From positions 4,511,501-4,575,500 of the forward strand of contig NZ_CP108109.1 of assembly GCF_036199905.1 (NCBI RefSeq): a stretch of DNA of 64,000 nucleotides, written 5' to 3'. Numbering within the stretch: the first letter of the stretch is position 1; every line of letters begins with the position of its first letter. The DNA is from Streptomyces sp. NBC_00223. GTDB taxonomy: Bacteria; Actinomycetota; Actinomycetes; Streptomycetales; Streptomycetaceae. Below, piece after piece: positions 17,017 to 25,685 of the stretch. The notes under the pieces were generated by a model. That model was given only the letters and a program-made list of their open reading frames with translations. It did not search any database and was not told the origin of the DNA. Both the position numbers and the translations under genes were made by a program.

Positions 17017-17874
17017 TTGGCAGGACAGCGCCGCAAGGACAGCAGCAGCCGCGAGCAGGGCCGGGCTTCGATCTCCGGGCCGCTCGTACTCTTCTGCGTC
17101 GTCGTCCTCGGCTGCGGCGCGGGGTACGCCTGGCACGAGTCCAAGGGCGGCGCGGCCGACACCGCCGCCCTCGACCGCGGGGCCGCGGCCACCACGACCC
17201 CCGCCGGCGGCTCCTCCGCGCAAGCCGCGCCCAAGCCCTCGCGCGGCAGGAACACGGACGACAAAGCGCCGACCCGCCCCTCGTCCACCACGACGAAGCC
17301 GATCAAGGTGCCGAAGTCGGGCACCGGTGTGTTCAGCACCGCCCAGGCCAGCGGCTCGGCCACCGGGCACGGCACGGTCCGCCGCTACAAGGTCCAGGTC
17401 GAGGGCGGTATCGACCTGTCCTCCGCGGACGCCGCCCATGAGATCGCCGGAATCCTGGCCGACCCGCGCGGCTGGACCGCCGACGGCCACGACGCCTTCC
17501 AACTGGTGGCCTCCGGCTCCGCGGACTTCGTGATCAAGATCGCCACGCCCGACACCGTGGACGCGATCTGCGGCGAGGCGGGGCTGCTCACCCGGGGCGA
17601 GGTCAACTGCGACGTCGGCGCCACCGTCGTGGTCAACCTCAAGCGCTGGGTGCAGGGCTCGCCGGAGTTCAACGGCCCGATCCACGACTACCGCGCCCTG
17701 ATCATCAACCACGAGGTCGGCCACCGCATCGGCCACGGCCACGAGGGCTGCCCCGGCCCGGGCAAGCCCGCACCGGTGATGATGCAGCAGATCAAGGGCC
17801 TGCACGGGTGTGTCGCCAACGCCTGGCCGTACGACACCAAGGGCCACTACCTCCAGGGCCCGCCCACCGCCTGA
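17017..17874 (+). CDS. DUF3152 protein with metzincin-type zinc motif
   Basis: Extracytoplasmic protein, about 285 aa from the proposed TTG at 17017. A membrane anchor or signal helix lies at about 22-41 (LVLFCVVVLGCGAGYAW), then a Ser/Thr/Pro linker to about 105, then the DUF3152 domain. That domain contains HEVGHRIGHGH (232-242), a full HExxHxxGxxH zinc signature, and a Met-rich VMM turn at 254-256, as in metzincin peptidases. A start at ATG 16825 is possible, but third-position GC falls to about 70% upstream of 17017 and the translation looks non-coding. The ribosome-binding site (GGGGGAG, 2 bases away) is close to the TTG. Substrate unknown. Confidence 0.75.
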   Translation: MAGQRRKDSSSREQGRASISGPLVLFCVVVLGCGAGYAWHESKGGAADTAALDRGAAATTTPAGGSSAQAAPKPSRGRNTDDKAPTRPSSTTTKPIKVPKSGTGVFSTAQASGSATGHGTVRRYKVQVEGGIDLSSADAAHEIAGILADPRGWTADGHDAFQLVASGSADFVIKIATPDTVDAICGEAGLLTRGEVNCDVGATVVVNLKRWVQGSPEFNGPIHDYRALIINHEVGHRIGHGHEGCPGPGKPAPVMMQQIKGLHGCVANAWPYDTKGHYLQGPPTA

Positions 17875-18020
17875 CCTGCGGCCGCGCCCACCCGAACGGC
17901 GCACCCCCCAAAGCCGCCGGAGCGCGGCGCCGGGGCCCGCGGGCCTTGCCGGAACGGCCCGCACCGCAGATGATCGCGGCACAGCCCGGTGATCCCGGGC
18001 CCCGTTCTGGAGGTATCCCC

Positions 18021-18857
18021 ATGTCCGACGCACCGACCGACGAGGCGGCGACCCCGAACCTCTCGTTCGAGGGCACGACTCCCTACGAGGACTACGTGCA
18101 GGCGTCCGTCCTCACCCATCTGCAGCACCCGCTGTCCGACGAGCCCGGCGAGATGGCCTTCCTGGTCACCACGCAGGTCATGGAGCTGTGGTTCACCCTG
18201 CTCGTGCACGAGTGGACCACCGCGGCCGCCGCGCTGCGCAAGGACGACCTGACCACCGCCATGGCCGCGCTGCGGCGCAGTCTGCCGGAACTCGAATCGC
18301 TCAACGCGTCCTGGAAACCGATCGCGCACCTCACCCCCGCCCAGTTCAACGCCTACCGGTCCGCCCTCGGCGAGGGCTCCGGCTTCCAGTCCGCGATGTA
18401 CCGGCGGCTGGAATTCCTGCTCGGCGACAAGTCCGCGTCCATGCTGGTCCCGCACCACGGCACTCCCAGCGCCCACGCGGAGCTGGAGAAGGCCCTCACC
18501 GAGCCGAGCCTCTACGACGAGGTGCTGCGGCTGCTGGCCCGCCGCGGCCACCCGGTGCCCGCGCAGGTGCTCGACCGTGACCCCTCGCTGCGCTACGAGC
18601 CCCACCCCGAGGTCGAGGCCGCCTGGCAGCAGGTCTACGCCGCCGAGGACCAGGAGTCCGACCTGATCCGGCTGGGCGAACTGCTCACCGACGTCGCCGA
18701 ACTCGTCTGGCGCTGGCGCAACGACCACCTGGTGGCGACCCGGCGCGCCATGGGCGCGAAGTCCGGCACCGGAGGCTCGGCGGGGGTGGCCTGGCTGGAG
18801 AAACGGGCCACGAAGAATGTCTTCCCCGAGCTGTGGACGGCCCGCAGCCATGTCTGA
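18021..18857 (+). CDS. kynA: Tryptophan 2,3-dioxygenase
   Basis: Heme dioxygenase opening the indole ring of tryptophan to N-formylkynurenine, 278 aa. The family pattern is clear: PYEDYVQASVLTHLQHP, FLVTTQVMELWFTLLVHE, GEGSGFQSAMYRRLEFLLG, and the heme-ligand region WRNDHLVATRRAMGAKSGTGGS. The start has GGAGG 7 bases before the ATG. It is the first gene of the kynurenine operon; its last 8 bases overlap the start of kynU. Confidence 0.95.
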   Translation: MSDAPTDEAATPNLSFEGTTPYEDYVQASVLTHLQHPLSDEPGEMAFLVTTQVMELWFTLLVHEWTTAAAALRKDDLTTAMAALRRSLPELESLNASWKPIAHLTPAQFNAYRSALGEGSGFQSAMYRRLEFLLGDKSASMLVPHHGTPSAHAELEKALTEPSLYDEVLRLLARRGHPVPAQVLDRDPSLRYEPHPEVEAAWQQVYAAEDQESDLIRLGELLTDVAELVWRWRNDHLVATRRAMGAKSGTGGSAGVAWLEKRATKNVFPELWTARSHV

Positions 18858-20100
18858 GCCGACGACGTACAGCCCCGGACCCGACCGCGCGCCCACGGGC
18901 CGTCCCGGCGGCGGACTGGACGCGCGGGCCGCCGCCCTGGACGCGGCCGACCCGCTGGCGGCCGTACGGGAGCGCTTCACGCTGGACGACACGGTCTACC
19001 TGGACGGCAACTCGCTCGGCGCCCTGCCCGCCGGAGTGCTGCCCCGGCTGACCGACGTGATCACCCGGGAGTGGGGCGAACTGCGCATCGGCTCCTGGGA
19101 GGAGAGCGGCTGGTGGACGGCGCCCGAGCGGATCGGCGACCGGATCGCCCCGCTGGTCGGCGCCGCGCCCGGGCAGATCGTGGTCGGCGACTCCACCAGC
19201 GTCAATGTCTTCAAGGCGCTGGTCGCCGCTGTCCGGATGGCCCCGGCCGCCCGCACCGAGATCCTGGTGGACGCCGCGACCTTCCCCACCGACGGCTACA
19301 TCGCGGAATCCGCCGCCCGGCTGACCGGCCACACCGTACGGGCCGTGGCCGCCGGGGAGATCGCCGCCGCGGCCGGGGAACGTACCGCCGCGGCCCTGGT
19401 CAACCACGTCGACTACCGCACCGGCCGGCTGCACGACCTGCCCGGGATCACGGCCGCGCTGCACGCGGCGGGCGCGCTCGCCGTCTGGGACCTGTGCCAC
19501 AGCGCGGGGGCGCTGCCCGTCGCCCTGGACGCGAACGCCGTCGACCTCGCCGTCGGCTGCACGTACAAGTACCTCAACGGCGGGCCCGGCGCGCCCGCGT
19601 ACCTCTACGTACGGCACGCGCTCCAGCCGCGCTTCGACTCCCCGCTGCCCGGCTGGAACTCCCACGCCGACCCCTTCGGCATGGCCCCCGGCTACGTGCC
19701 CGCCGAGGGGGCGCCGCGCGGGCGGGTCGGCACCCCCGAGATCCTGTCCCTGCTCGCCCTGGACGCGGCGCTCGCCGTCTGGGACGGCGTGTCGGTCACC
19801 GACGTACGCGACAAGAGCCTGGCGCTCACCGACTTCTTCCTGGAGTGTGTGGCCGCGCTCGTGCCCGCCGGGCGGGTGGAGCCGGTCACGCCGACCGCGC
19901 ACGAGGAGCGCGGCAGCCAGGTGTCGCTGCGCTGCCAGGGCGCGGACGAGGTGATGCGACAGCTCACCGCGCGGGGTGTCGTCGGCGACTTCCGCAGGCC
20001 CGACGTGCTGCGCTTCGGCTTCACCCCGCTCTACACCCGTTACGCCGACGCGTGGCGCGCCGCGCGTGTGCTGGCCGCCGTACTCGAAGGGACCGCTTAA
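18850..20100 (+). CDS. kynU: Kynureninase
   Basis: PLP enzyme cleaving kynurenine to anthranilate and alanine, 416 aa. It shows VYLDGNSLGALP near the N-terminus, FPTDGYIAES, VWDLCHSAGALPV with the PLP aspartate, and the PLP lysine motif VGCTYKYLNGGPG, all diagnostic of kynureninase. The ATG at 18850 lies inside the last codons of kynA, an 8-base overlap implying coupled translation. Length is normal. The operon therefore sends tryptophan to anthranilate. Confidence 0.95.
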   Translation: MSEPTTYSPGPDRAPTGRPGGGLDARAAALDAADPLAAVRERFTLDDTVYLDGNSLGALPAGVLPRLTDVITREWGELRIGSWEESGWWTAPERIGDRIAPLVGAAPGQIVVGDSTSVNVFKALVAAVRMAPAARTEILVDAATFPTDGYIAESAARLTGHTVRAVAAGEIAAAAGERTAAALVNHVDYRTGRLHDLPGITAALHAAGALAVWDLCHSAGALPVALDANAVDLAVGCTYKYLNGGPGAPAYLYVRHALQPRFDSPLPGWNSHADPFGMAPGYVPAEGAPRGRVGTPEILSLLALDAALAVWDGVSVTDVRDKSLALTDFFLECVAALVPAGRVEPVTPTAHEERGSQVSLRCQGADEVMRQLTARGVVGDFRRPDVLRFGFTPLYTRYADAWRAARVLAAVLEGTA

Positions 20101-20103
20101 CCG

Positions 20104-21012
20104 ATGAACGCCGCCGAGCCCCGTACGTCCCCGCAACCGACCGCCGACCGGGCGGCGGCCGAGGAGGAGTCGGTGTTCGGCCATCCGCCCGTACCGCCCC
20201 ATGCCACCGCGGCGTACGGCGACCACCCCGACCAGGTGGTCGACTTCTACCGGCCGCGGTGCGGGAGCGGACCCGCGCCGCTCGTGGGGCTGCTGCACGG
20301 GGGTGCCTGGCGGGCGGCCTACGACCGGGTGCACGTCTCGCCGCTCGCCGCCCACCTCGCGGACGTGCACGGCTTCGCCGTGGCCTCGATCGAATACCGC
20401 CGCGGCGGCGCGACCCAGGGCCCGCAGGAGGCCGCGCAGGCGCCCGCCGGGCGGTGGCCCGACACCTTCGACGACGTGGCCGCCGTGGTGGACGCGCTGC
20501 CCGAGCTGGCCCTCCGCGCGCTCGGCGCGGACACGGTCGACCCCCGCCGGACCGTGCTCACCGGGCACAGCGCGGGCGGGCACCTCGCCCTGTGGGCCGC
20601 CGCACGTCATGTGCTGCCGCCCGATTCCCCCTGGCACCGCTCCTCACCTCCCCCTTTGCGCGGGGTCGTGGCTCTCGCCCCGATCGCCGACCTGACCTCG
20701 GCGATACGGTTGCGCGTCTGCTCGGACGCGGTGCTCGGTCTGCTCGGTGGTCGGGACCACCTCGCCGCCCGTCTGCCCCACGCCGATCCGGCCGCGCTCG
20801 TCCCCACCGGCATCGCCACGACCATCGTGCACGGGACCACTGACAATGTGGTTCCGGCGCAGGTCAGCGCGGGGTTCGCTCGCACGGCGGCCGGGGCGGG
20901 GGAGGAGGCGACGGTCGCGTGGCTGGCCGATGTGGGGCACTTCGCGTTGATCGATCCTCTGACGGAATCGTCCGCGACCGTCGCGGACGAGATCGCCCAA
21001 CTCGCCTGGTAG
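20104..21012 (+). CDS. Alpha/beta hydrolase, probable kynurenine formamidase
   Basis: Serine hydrolase of the alpha/beta fold, 302 aa. It has the oxyanion motif HGGAW, the nucleophile elbow GHSAGGH and a late acid and histidine (VGHFALID). HGG-x-W hydrolases of this type include kynurenine formamidases, and the gene starts 3 bases after kynU, so it most likely hydrolyses N-formylkynurenine, the one step missing between kynA and kynU. Function is inferred mainly from position. It lacks the metal-binding pattern of the unrelated bacterial KynB cyclase family. Confidence 0.8.
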   Translation: MNAAEPRTSPQPTADRAAAEEESVFGHPPVPPHATAAYGDHPDQVVDFYRPRCGSGPAPLVGLLHGGAWRAAYDRVHVSPLAAHLADVHGFAVASIEYRRGGATQGPQEAAQAPAGRWPDTFDDVAAVVDALPELALRALGADTVDPRRTVLTGHSAGGHLALWAAARHVLPPDSPWHRSSPPPLRGVVALAPIADLTSAIRLRVCSDAVLGLLGGRDHLAARLPHADPAALVPTGIATTIVHGTTDNVVPAQVSAGFARTAAGAGEEATVAWLADVGHFALIDPLTESSATVADEIAQLAW

Positions 21013-21044
21013 TCGCCCCTGCGGGTGGGTCCTCCGGCCGCCGG

Positions 21045-21169
21045 TAGGGGCGCGAGGAACTGCGCGGCCGGCCACGGTGTGGCGGTACATGCCCGCCGGC
21101 CGAGCCCCTTGCGGTCGTTCCCGGGCCACGGGCCGGTCGTGGTTGCGCGCGCAGTTCCTGGCGCCCCTA
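21045..21169. terminator. Large inverted repeat (dispersed Streptomyces element) between convergent genes
   Basis: A 22-base arm starting TAGGGGCGCGAGGAAC (21045-21066) pairs with 21148-21169 with one mismatch, enclosing about 80 bases. The core GGGGCGCGAGGAACTGCGCG is a dispersed intergenic element known to me from many Streptomyces genomes, and it recurs at 55985 in this window. It lies between the convergent kynurenine operon and crp and probably serves as a bidirectional terminator. Confidence 0.75.
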
Positions 21170-21251
21170 ACAGGGCCCGTGGCCCCGACGGTCGTGGTCC
21201 GGCCACCGGCCGGTGGGGCGGACAGGAACCGCGCTGGAAGCGGCTAAGCGG

Positions 21252-21926
21252 CTAGCGGGACCGCTTCGCGAGCCGCTCGACGTCGAGCAGAATGACCGCG
21301 CGCGCTTCGAGGCGAAGCCAGCCCCGACCCGCGAAATCGGCAAGCGCCTTGTTCACCGTCTCGCGCGACGCGCCGACAAGCTGCGCCAGCTCCTCCTGCG
21401 TGAGGTCGTGGACGACGTGAATGCCCTCCTCCGACTGGACGCCGAAGCGCCGCGAGAGGTCGAGCAGGGCCTTGGCGACCCGCCCGGGCACGTCGGAGAA
21501 GACCAGGTCGGACATGACGTCGTTGGTCCGGCGCAGCCGCCGCGCGACGGCGCGCAGCAGGGCCGTGGAGACCTCGGGCCGCACGTTCAGCCACGGCTGG
21601 AGATCACCGTGGCCAAGCCCCAGCAGCTTCACCTCGGTGAGCGCCGTGCCCGTGGCCGTACGGGGGCCCGGGTCGAAGAGCGACAGCTCCCCGATCAGCT
21701 CGCCGGGTCCGACCACGGCGAGCATGTTCTCCCGTCCGTCGGGCGAGGTGCGGTGCAGCTTGACCTTGCCTTCGGTGACGACGTACAGCCGGTCCCCGGG
21801 GTCGCCCTCGTGGAACAGCGAATCGCCACGCGCGAGCGTGACCTCCGTCATGGAGGCACGCAGTTCAGCGGCCTGCTCGTCGTCGAGCGCCGCGAAAAGC
21901 GGGGCACGGCGCAGAACGTCGTCCAC
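21252..21926 (-). CDS. crp: Crp/Fnr-family cAMP receptor regulator
   Basis: Global regulator of the Streptomyces Crp type, 224 aa from the GTG at 21926, which has AAGGAG 7-8 bases upstream. The N-terminal cyclic-nucleotide domain carries GELIGELSLFDPGPRTAT, the phosphate-binding cassette with its arginine. The C-terminal winged helix has LTQEELAQLVGASRETVNKA as the recognition region. Streptomyces Crp is required for normal germination and influences antibiotic production (established). It is divergent from nth and convergent with the kyn operon. Confidence 0.95.
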   Translation of the reverse strand: MDDVLRRAPLFAALDDEQAAELRASMTEVTLARGDSLFHEGDPGDRLYVVTEGKVKLHRTSPDGRENMLAVVGPGELIGELSLFDPGPRTATGTALTEVKLLGLGHGDLQPWLNVRPEVSTALLRAVARRLRRTNDVMSDLVFSDVPGRVAKALLDLSRRFGVQSEEGIHVVHDLTQEELAQLVGASRETVNKALADFAGRGWLRLEARAVILLDVERLAKRSR

Positions 21927-22007
21927 GAGCTCTCTCCTTGTCGACATCGCCGGGTTTTCCCCATGATGCATGACGTCTCAAACAGTGCGATCAATCACAA
22001 GGATGTC

Positions 22008-22220
22008 TTATGTGTGCGCGCCGTAGTGCCTCGGGGGTCCGATTGGCCGTCGGATTTCCGTGATTCGGGAGGGCTCGGCGGCCGAACGAGTGGCCGAGAT
22101 GGGCGATTCCGCTGTGAGCGAACACCCCCGGTCGTCCAGCACTGCACCGCCGTTCGCGAGGACTGCCCGGCAGCGGACGAGCACCTCGTCGCGGTCCAGC
22201 AGAGCCGTCGCGTCGCTCAT
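22008..22220 (-). CDS. Possible 70-aa hypothetical protein (weak)
   Basis: A 70-codon frame in the 487-base gap between crp and nth, beginning MSDATALLDRDEVLVRCRAV. Its first 30 codons have coding-like third-position GC, but the second half does not, and no ribosome-binding site precedes the ATG. It resembles no family I know. It may be a decayed remnant. The same gap holds the crp upstream region. Confidence 0.2.
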   Translation of the reverse strand: MSDATALLDRDEVLVRCRAVLANGGAVLDDRGCSLTAESPISATRSAAEPSRITEIRRPIGPPRHYGAHT

Positions 22221-22258
22221 CGCGAAGAGTGTCCACCCGGGCGCCGGGAATGGTCCAG

Positions 22259-22327
22259 TCCTCAGCGGCGGCCCTCGCGCATCCTCAGCGGCGGCCCTCG
22301 CGCGTCCTCGGCGGCGGCCCGCGCGGG
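22259..22327. repeat. Three tandem 23-bp repeats upstream of nth
   Basis: Copies at 22259-22281, 22282-22304 and 22305-22327, each starting TCCTC(A/G)GCGGCGGCC. The first two are nearly identical and the third has several changes. They end 86 bases before the nth start, within its presumed promoter region. Confidence 0.75.
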
Positions 22328-22413
22328 CGTGCCCGTCAACGGCCACGGATTGCCGCTCCGGCGCTGTCCGAGAACAGCCGCGGGTTGTCGGACCCACGGC
22401 GTAGCCTTCCCTC

Positions 22414-23241
22414 ATGGCACAGAGCAAGGTCGGCAAGGCCGAGTCGGAGACGAAGGCGGTCGTACGGCCGGGCAAGCCGGAATCGCAGGTGGCGAAGGTG
22501 CGGCGGGCCCGCCGGATCAACCGCGAGCTGGCCGAGGTGTATCCGTACGCCCACCCCGAGCTGGACTTCGAGAACCCGTTCGAGCTGCTGATCGCCACCG
22601 TGTTGTCCGCGCAGACCACCGACCTGCGGGTCAACCAGACGACGCCCGCGCTGTTCGCGAAGTACCCCACGCCCGAGGACATGGCCGCCGCCGACCCGGC
22701 CGATCTGGAGCGGATCCTGCGGCCGACCGGCTTCTTCCGGGCCAAGGCCAGATCCGTGCTCGGCCTGTCCGCCGCGCTGCGGGACGAGTTCGGCGGCGAG
22801 GTGCCCGGCCGTCTGGAGGACCTGGTCAAGCTGCCGGGCGTTGGCCGCAAGACGGCCAATGTCGTCCTTGGCAACGCCTTCGGCGTCCCCGGGATCACCG
22901 TCGACACCCACTTCGGCCGTCTGTCCCGGCGCTTCGGCTGGACCGAGTCCCAGGACCCGGAGCAGGTCGAGAAGGACGTCGCCGCGCTCTTCCCGAAGTC
23001 GGACTGGACGATGCTGTCGCACCGCGTCGTCTTCCACGGCCGCCGGATGTGCCACGCCCGCAAGCCCGCGTGCGGCGTCTGCCCGATCGCCGCCCTGTGC
23101 CCGTCGTACGGCGAGGGCGAGATGGACCCGGAGAAGGCGAAGAAGCTGCTCAAGTACGAGAAGGGCGGCTTCCCCGGGCAGCGCCTGAAGCCGCCGGCGG
23201 ACTACCCGGGACAGCCCGCGCCGCCCCTGGCCGCCTCATGA
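22414..23241 (+). CDS. nth: Endonuclease III
   Basis: DNA glycosylase/AP lyase for oxidised pyrimidines, 275 aa. It contains the helix-hairpin-helix [14 protein letters not shown] with the catalytic lysine, the catalytic aspartate in [13 protein letters not shown], and the 4Fe-4S cysteines in [17 protein letters not shown] (C-x6-C-x2-C-x5-C). About 35 extra N-terminal residues, rich in Lys, precede the usual start region. It overlaps the Nudix gene by ATGA, giving a coupled nth-nudix pair. Confidence 0.95.
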   Translation: MAQSKVGKAESETKAVVRPGKPESQVAKVRRARRINRELAEVYPYAHPELDFENPFELLIATVLSAQTTDLRVNQTTPALFAKYPTPEDMAAADPADLERILRPTGFFRAKARSVLGLSAALRDEFGGEVPGRLEDLVKLPGVGRKTANVVLGNAFGVPGITVDTHFGRLSRRFGWTESQDPEQVEKDVAALFPKSDWTMLSHRVVFHGRRMCHARKPACGVCPIAALCPSYGEGEMDPEKAKKLLKYEKGGFPGQRLKPPADYPGQPAPPLAAS

Positions 23242-23948
23242 CACAGTCCCGGGGGCCGGGGGCCGCGGATCTGTCGGGCGCCTCCGGAGCCCCGCCCGTC
23301 GAGGTCACCGCGGAAGGCGTGCCGGACTGGCTGCTCCCGGTGGCCGAGGTGGTCGACGACATACGGCCCGAGCAGCTCAGCCGCTTTCTGCCGCCCGCCG
23401 CCGGAGGACGGCAGTCGGCCGTGCTCATTCTGTTCGGCGACGGGGACCGCGGGCCCGACCTGCTGCTGATTGAGCGCTCGGCGGCGCTGCGCTCGCACGC
23501 CGGGCAGCCGTCGTTCCCGGGCGGCGCCCTGGACCCGGAGGACGGTGACCCGGACGGCGACGGGCCGCTGCGTGCCGCACTGCGGGAGGCCGAGGAGGAG
23601 ACCGGCCTCGACCCCTCAGGTGTGCAGGTCTTCGGCGTGCTGCCGCGGCTCTACATCTCGGTGAGCGGCTTCGTGGTCACCCCCGTGCTCGGCTGGTGGC
23701 GCGACCAGACCCCGGTCGGCGTGGTGGACCCGGCCGAGACCGCCCGGGTCTTCCGGGTCCCCGTGACCGATCTCACGGACCCGGCGAACCGCGCGACGCT
23801 CACCCACCCCAGCGGCTTCCGCGGCCCCGCCTTCCTGGTCGAGGGCGCCCTGGTCTGGGGTTTCACCGCGGGCCTGATCGACAAGATCATGCATTTCGCG
23901 GGCTGGGAGCGGCCCTGGGACCGGGACCGTACGGTGCCGCTGGGCTAG
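23238..23948 (+). CDS. Nudix hydrolase, CoA pyrophosphatase-like
   Basis: A 236-aa Nudix enzyme. The box reads [14 protein letters not shown] followed by [15 protein letters not shown], the REx2EExG core with the longer insert typical of CoA diphosphatases (NudL/PCD1 type); [19 protein letters not shown] just before it is also typical of that group. It should cleave a CoA or nucleoside diphosphate derivative. It starts at ATG 23238 inside the nth stop codon; the long open frame upstream of that is a shadow of nth and crp. Confidence 0.88.
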   Translation: MTQSRGPGAADLSGASGAPPVEVTAEGVPDWLLPVAEVVDDIRPEQLSRFLPPAAGGRQSAVLILFGDGDRGPDLLLIERSAALRSHAGQPSFPGGALDPEDGDPDGDGPLRAALREAEEETGLDPSGVQVFGVLPRLYISVSGFVVTPVLGWWRDQTPVGVVDPAETARVFRVPVTDLTDPANRATLTHPSGFRGPAFLVEGALVWGFTAGLIDKIMHFAGWERPWDRDRTVPLG

Positions 23949-24140
23949 ACCGCGCCGGCGAGCACGCGGCCCTGGCCCGTAGGGCTCGCCGGGCAGGAAT
24001 CGGCGCGGCTCGCGCGGCCGCGGGTCGGTACGGCGTGCGCCCTCGTGGCCCGTACGCCGTGCGCCGCACCGGGCCGTACGGCTTGCACGGCCTGGCCCGT
24101 ACAGTGCCGCGGGCTCGTACGGCCATGAGACCGTGTCCCC

Positions 24141-25340
24141 GTGAACGTCCTGGACTTCCTGCTCATCCTCGCCGCTGTCTGGTTCGCCGTGGTCGGCTAC
24201 CGGCAGGGCTTCGTCGTCGGCGTCATGTCGGTGATCGGCTTCCTAGGTGGCGGGTTCGCCGCGGTGTATCTGCTGCCGCTGATCTGGGACCGGGCGACCG
24301 GCACGGCCGACCCCGGCTCGGTGACGATCATGGTCGCCGTGGTCATCGTCATCGTGTGCGCGTCGGTGGGGCAGGCGTTCACCACCCACCTGGGCAACAA
24401 GCTGCGTACCCGTATCACCTGGTCACCGGCCCGGGCGCTGGACGCGAGCGGCGGGGCGCTGGTCAATGTCCTGGCGATGCTGCTGGTGACGTGGCTGATC
24501 GGCAGCGCCCTCGCGACCACGACCCTGCCCACCATAGGACGCGAAGTGCGCTCCTCGAAGGTGCTGCTCGGGGTCTCGCAGGTGGTGCCGTCCGGGGCCG
24601 ACACCTGGTTCACCGACTTCAGCGACACCCTCGCGCGCAACGGTCTGCCGCAGGTCTTCGGCACCTTTGGCGCCGAGTCGATCACCTCGGTGCCCGCCCC
24701 CGACCCGGCGCTGGTCAGCAGCCCGGTCGTCACCACGGCGCGGCGGAGCATCGTGAAGATCGTCGGCACCGCCCCGAGCTGCGGCAAGGTGCTGGAGGGC
24801 TCCGGCTTCGTCTTCGCCAAGGACCGGGTGATGACCAACGCCCATGTCGTCGGCGGCGTCTCCGAGCCGACCGTGCAGGTCGGCGGCCAGGGCCGGCTCC
24901 ACGACGCGCGTGTGGTGCTCTACGACTGGAAGCGCGACATCGCCGTCCTGGACGTACCTGGCCTGGACGCGCCCGCGCTGCACTTCGCCACGCGCGACGA
25001 GCAGACCCGGGACGACGCCATCGTGGCCGGCTTCCCGGAGAACGGCGCCTTCGACGTCCGGGCCGCCCGGGTCCGCGACCGGATCGAGGCCAAGGGCCCG
25101 GACATCTACCACCGCGGCACCGTACGCCGCGACGTCTACTCGCTGTACGCGACGGTCCGCCAGGGCAACTCGGGCGGGCCGCTGCTCACCACGAGCGGCG
25201 AGGTCGCGGGTGTGGTCTTCGCGAAGTCTCTCGACGACGCCAACACGGGTTACGCGCTGACCGCCGACGAGATCGCGCCCGACGCGACCGCGGGGCGTAC
25301 CGCGGACCAGCGGGTGGACAGCCAGAACTGCGCGCTGTGA
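24141..25340 (+). CDS. MarP-like membrane serine protease
   Basis: A 399-aa protein with four membrane helices in an N-terminal CvpA-like domain (about 1-125) and an extracytoplasmic trypsin-fold protease. The catalytic triad is His235 (MTNAHVV), Asp266 (WKRDIAVLD) and Ser344 (GNSGGP). Cys214 and the cysteine four residues from the end probably form the regulatory disulfide known in the M. tuberculosis acid-resistance protease MarP (Rv3671c). The start is GTG at 24141 without a good ribosome-binding site. The preceding 192 bases (23949-24140) hold scattered GGCCCGTAC repeats and no gene. Confidence 0.93.
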   Translation: MNVLDFLLILAAVWFAVVGYRQGFVVGVMSVIGFLGGGFAAVYLLPLIWDRATGTADPGSVTIMVAVVIVIVCASVGQAFTTHLGNKLRTRITWSPARALDASGGALVNVLAMLLVTWLIGSALATTTLPTIGREVRSSKVLLGVSQVVPSGADTWFTDFSDTLARNGLPQVFGTFGAESITSVPAPDPALVSSPVVTTARRSIVKIVGTAPSCGKVLEGSGFVFAKDRVMTNAHVVGGVSEPTVQVGGQGRLHDARVVLYDWKRDIAVLDVPGLDAPALHFATRDEQTRDDAIVAGFPENGAFDVRAARVRDRIEAKGPDIYHRGTVRRDVYSLYATVRQGNSGGPLLTTSGEVAGVVFAKSLDDANTGYALTADEIAPDATAGRTADQRVDSQNCAL

Positions 25341-25364
25341 GCGGGGCGGTCCCGGCGGACGTGC

Positions 25365-25547
25365 TCAGTCCCTGACGTGGCGCAGCCGGGCGCCGACCCA
25401 GCGGGCCCGGCGCCCCAGGATGCGGGGGATGCCGAGACGGCTCTCCCCCGGCGGGAGTATGGCCATGGGAGCCGTGCGACCGACGGCTGCTACGGAGATG
25501 CTGCGGCGATTGCGTGATACGTCACGGTAGTCGTGCGTCCAACCCAT
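25365..25547 (-). CDS. Small 60-aa hypothetical protein
   Basis: Begins MGWTHDYRDVSRNRRSISVA and ends RWVGARLRHVRD; basic, without membrane helices. The codons show high third-position GC and the peptide does not look like an antisense shadow, since the facing strand is intergenic. It sits between the MarP-like gene and the hydrolase gene. No ribosome-binding site is evident. Function unknown; a similar small protein in other Streptomyces is my impression only. Confidence 0.5.
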   Translation of the reverse strand: MGWTHDYRDVSRNRRSISVAAVGRTAPMAILPPGESRLGIPRILGRRARWVGARLRHVRD

Positions 25548-25685
25548 ACCGAGCTACGTGCCCGCGCCCCTTGGTCGGTAATCGCCGTTCGGTTGCCCGA
25601 TTGGCCTATGCGTCCGGCATTTTGGCGATCATGCGAAAGTCGTATCGGACATACTCTCGATGCCCGCCACGGCCGGGGGGAAGGC

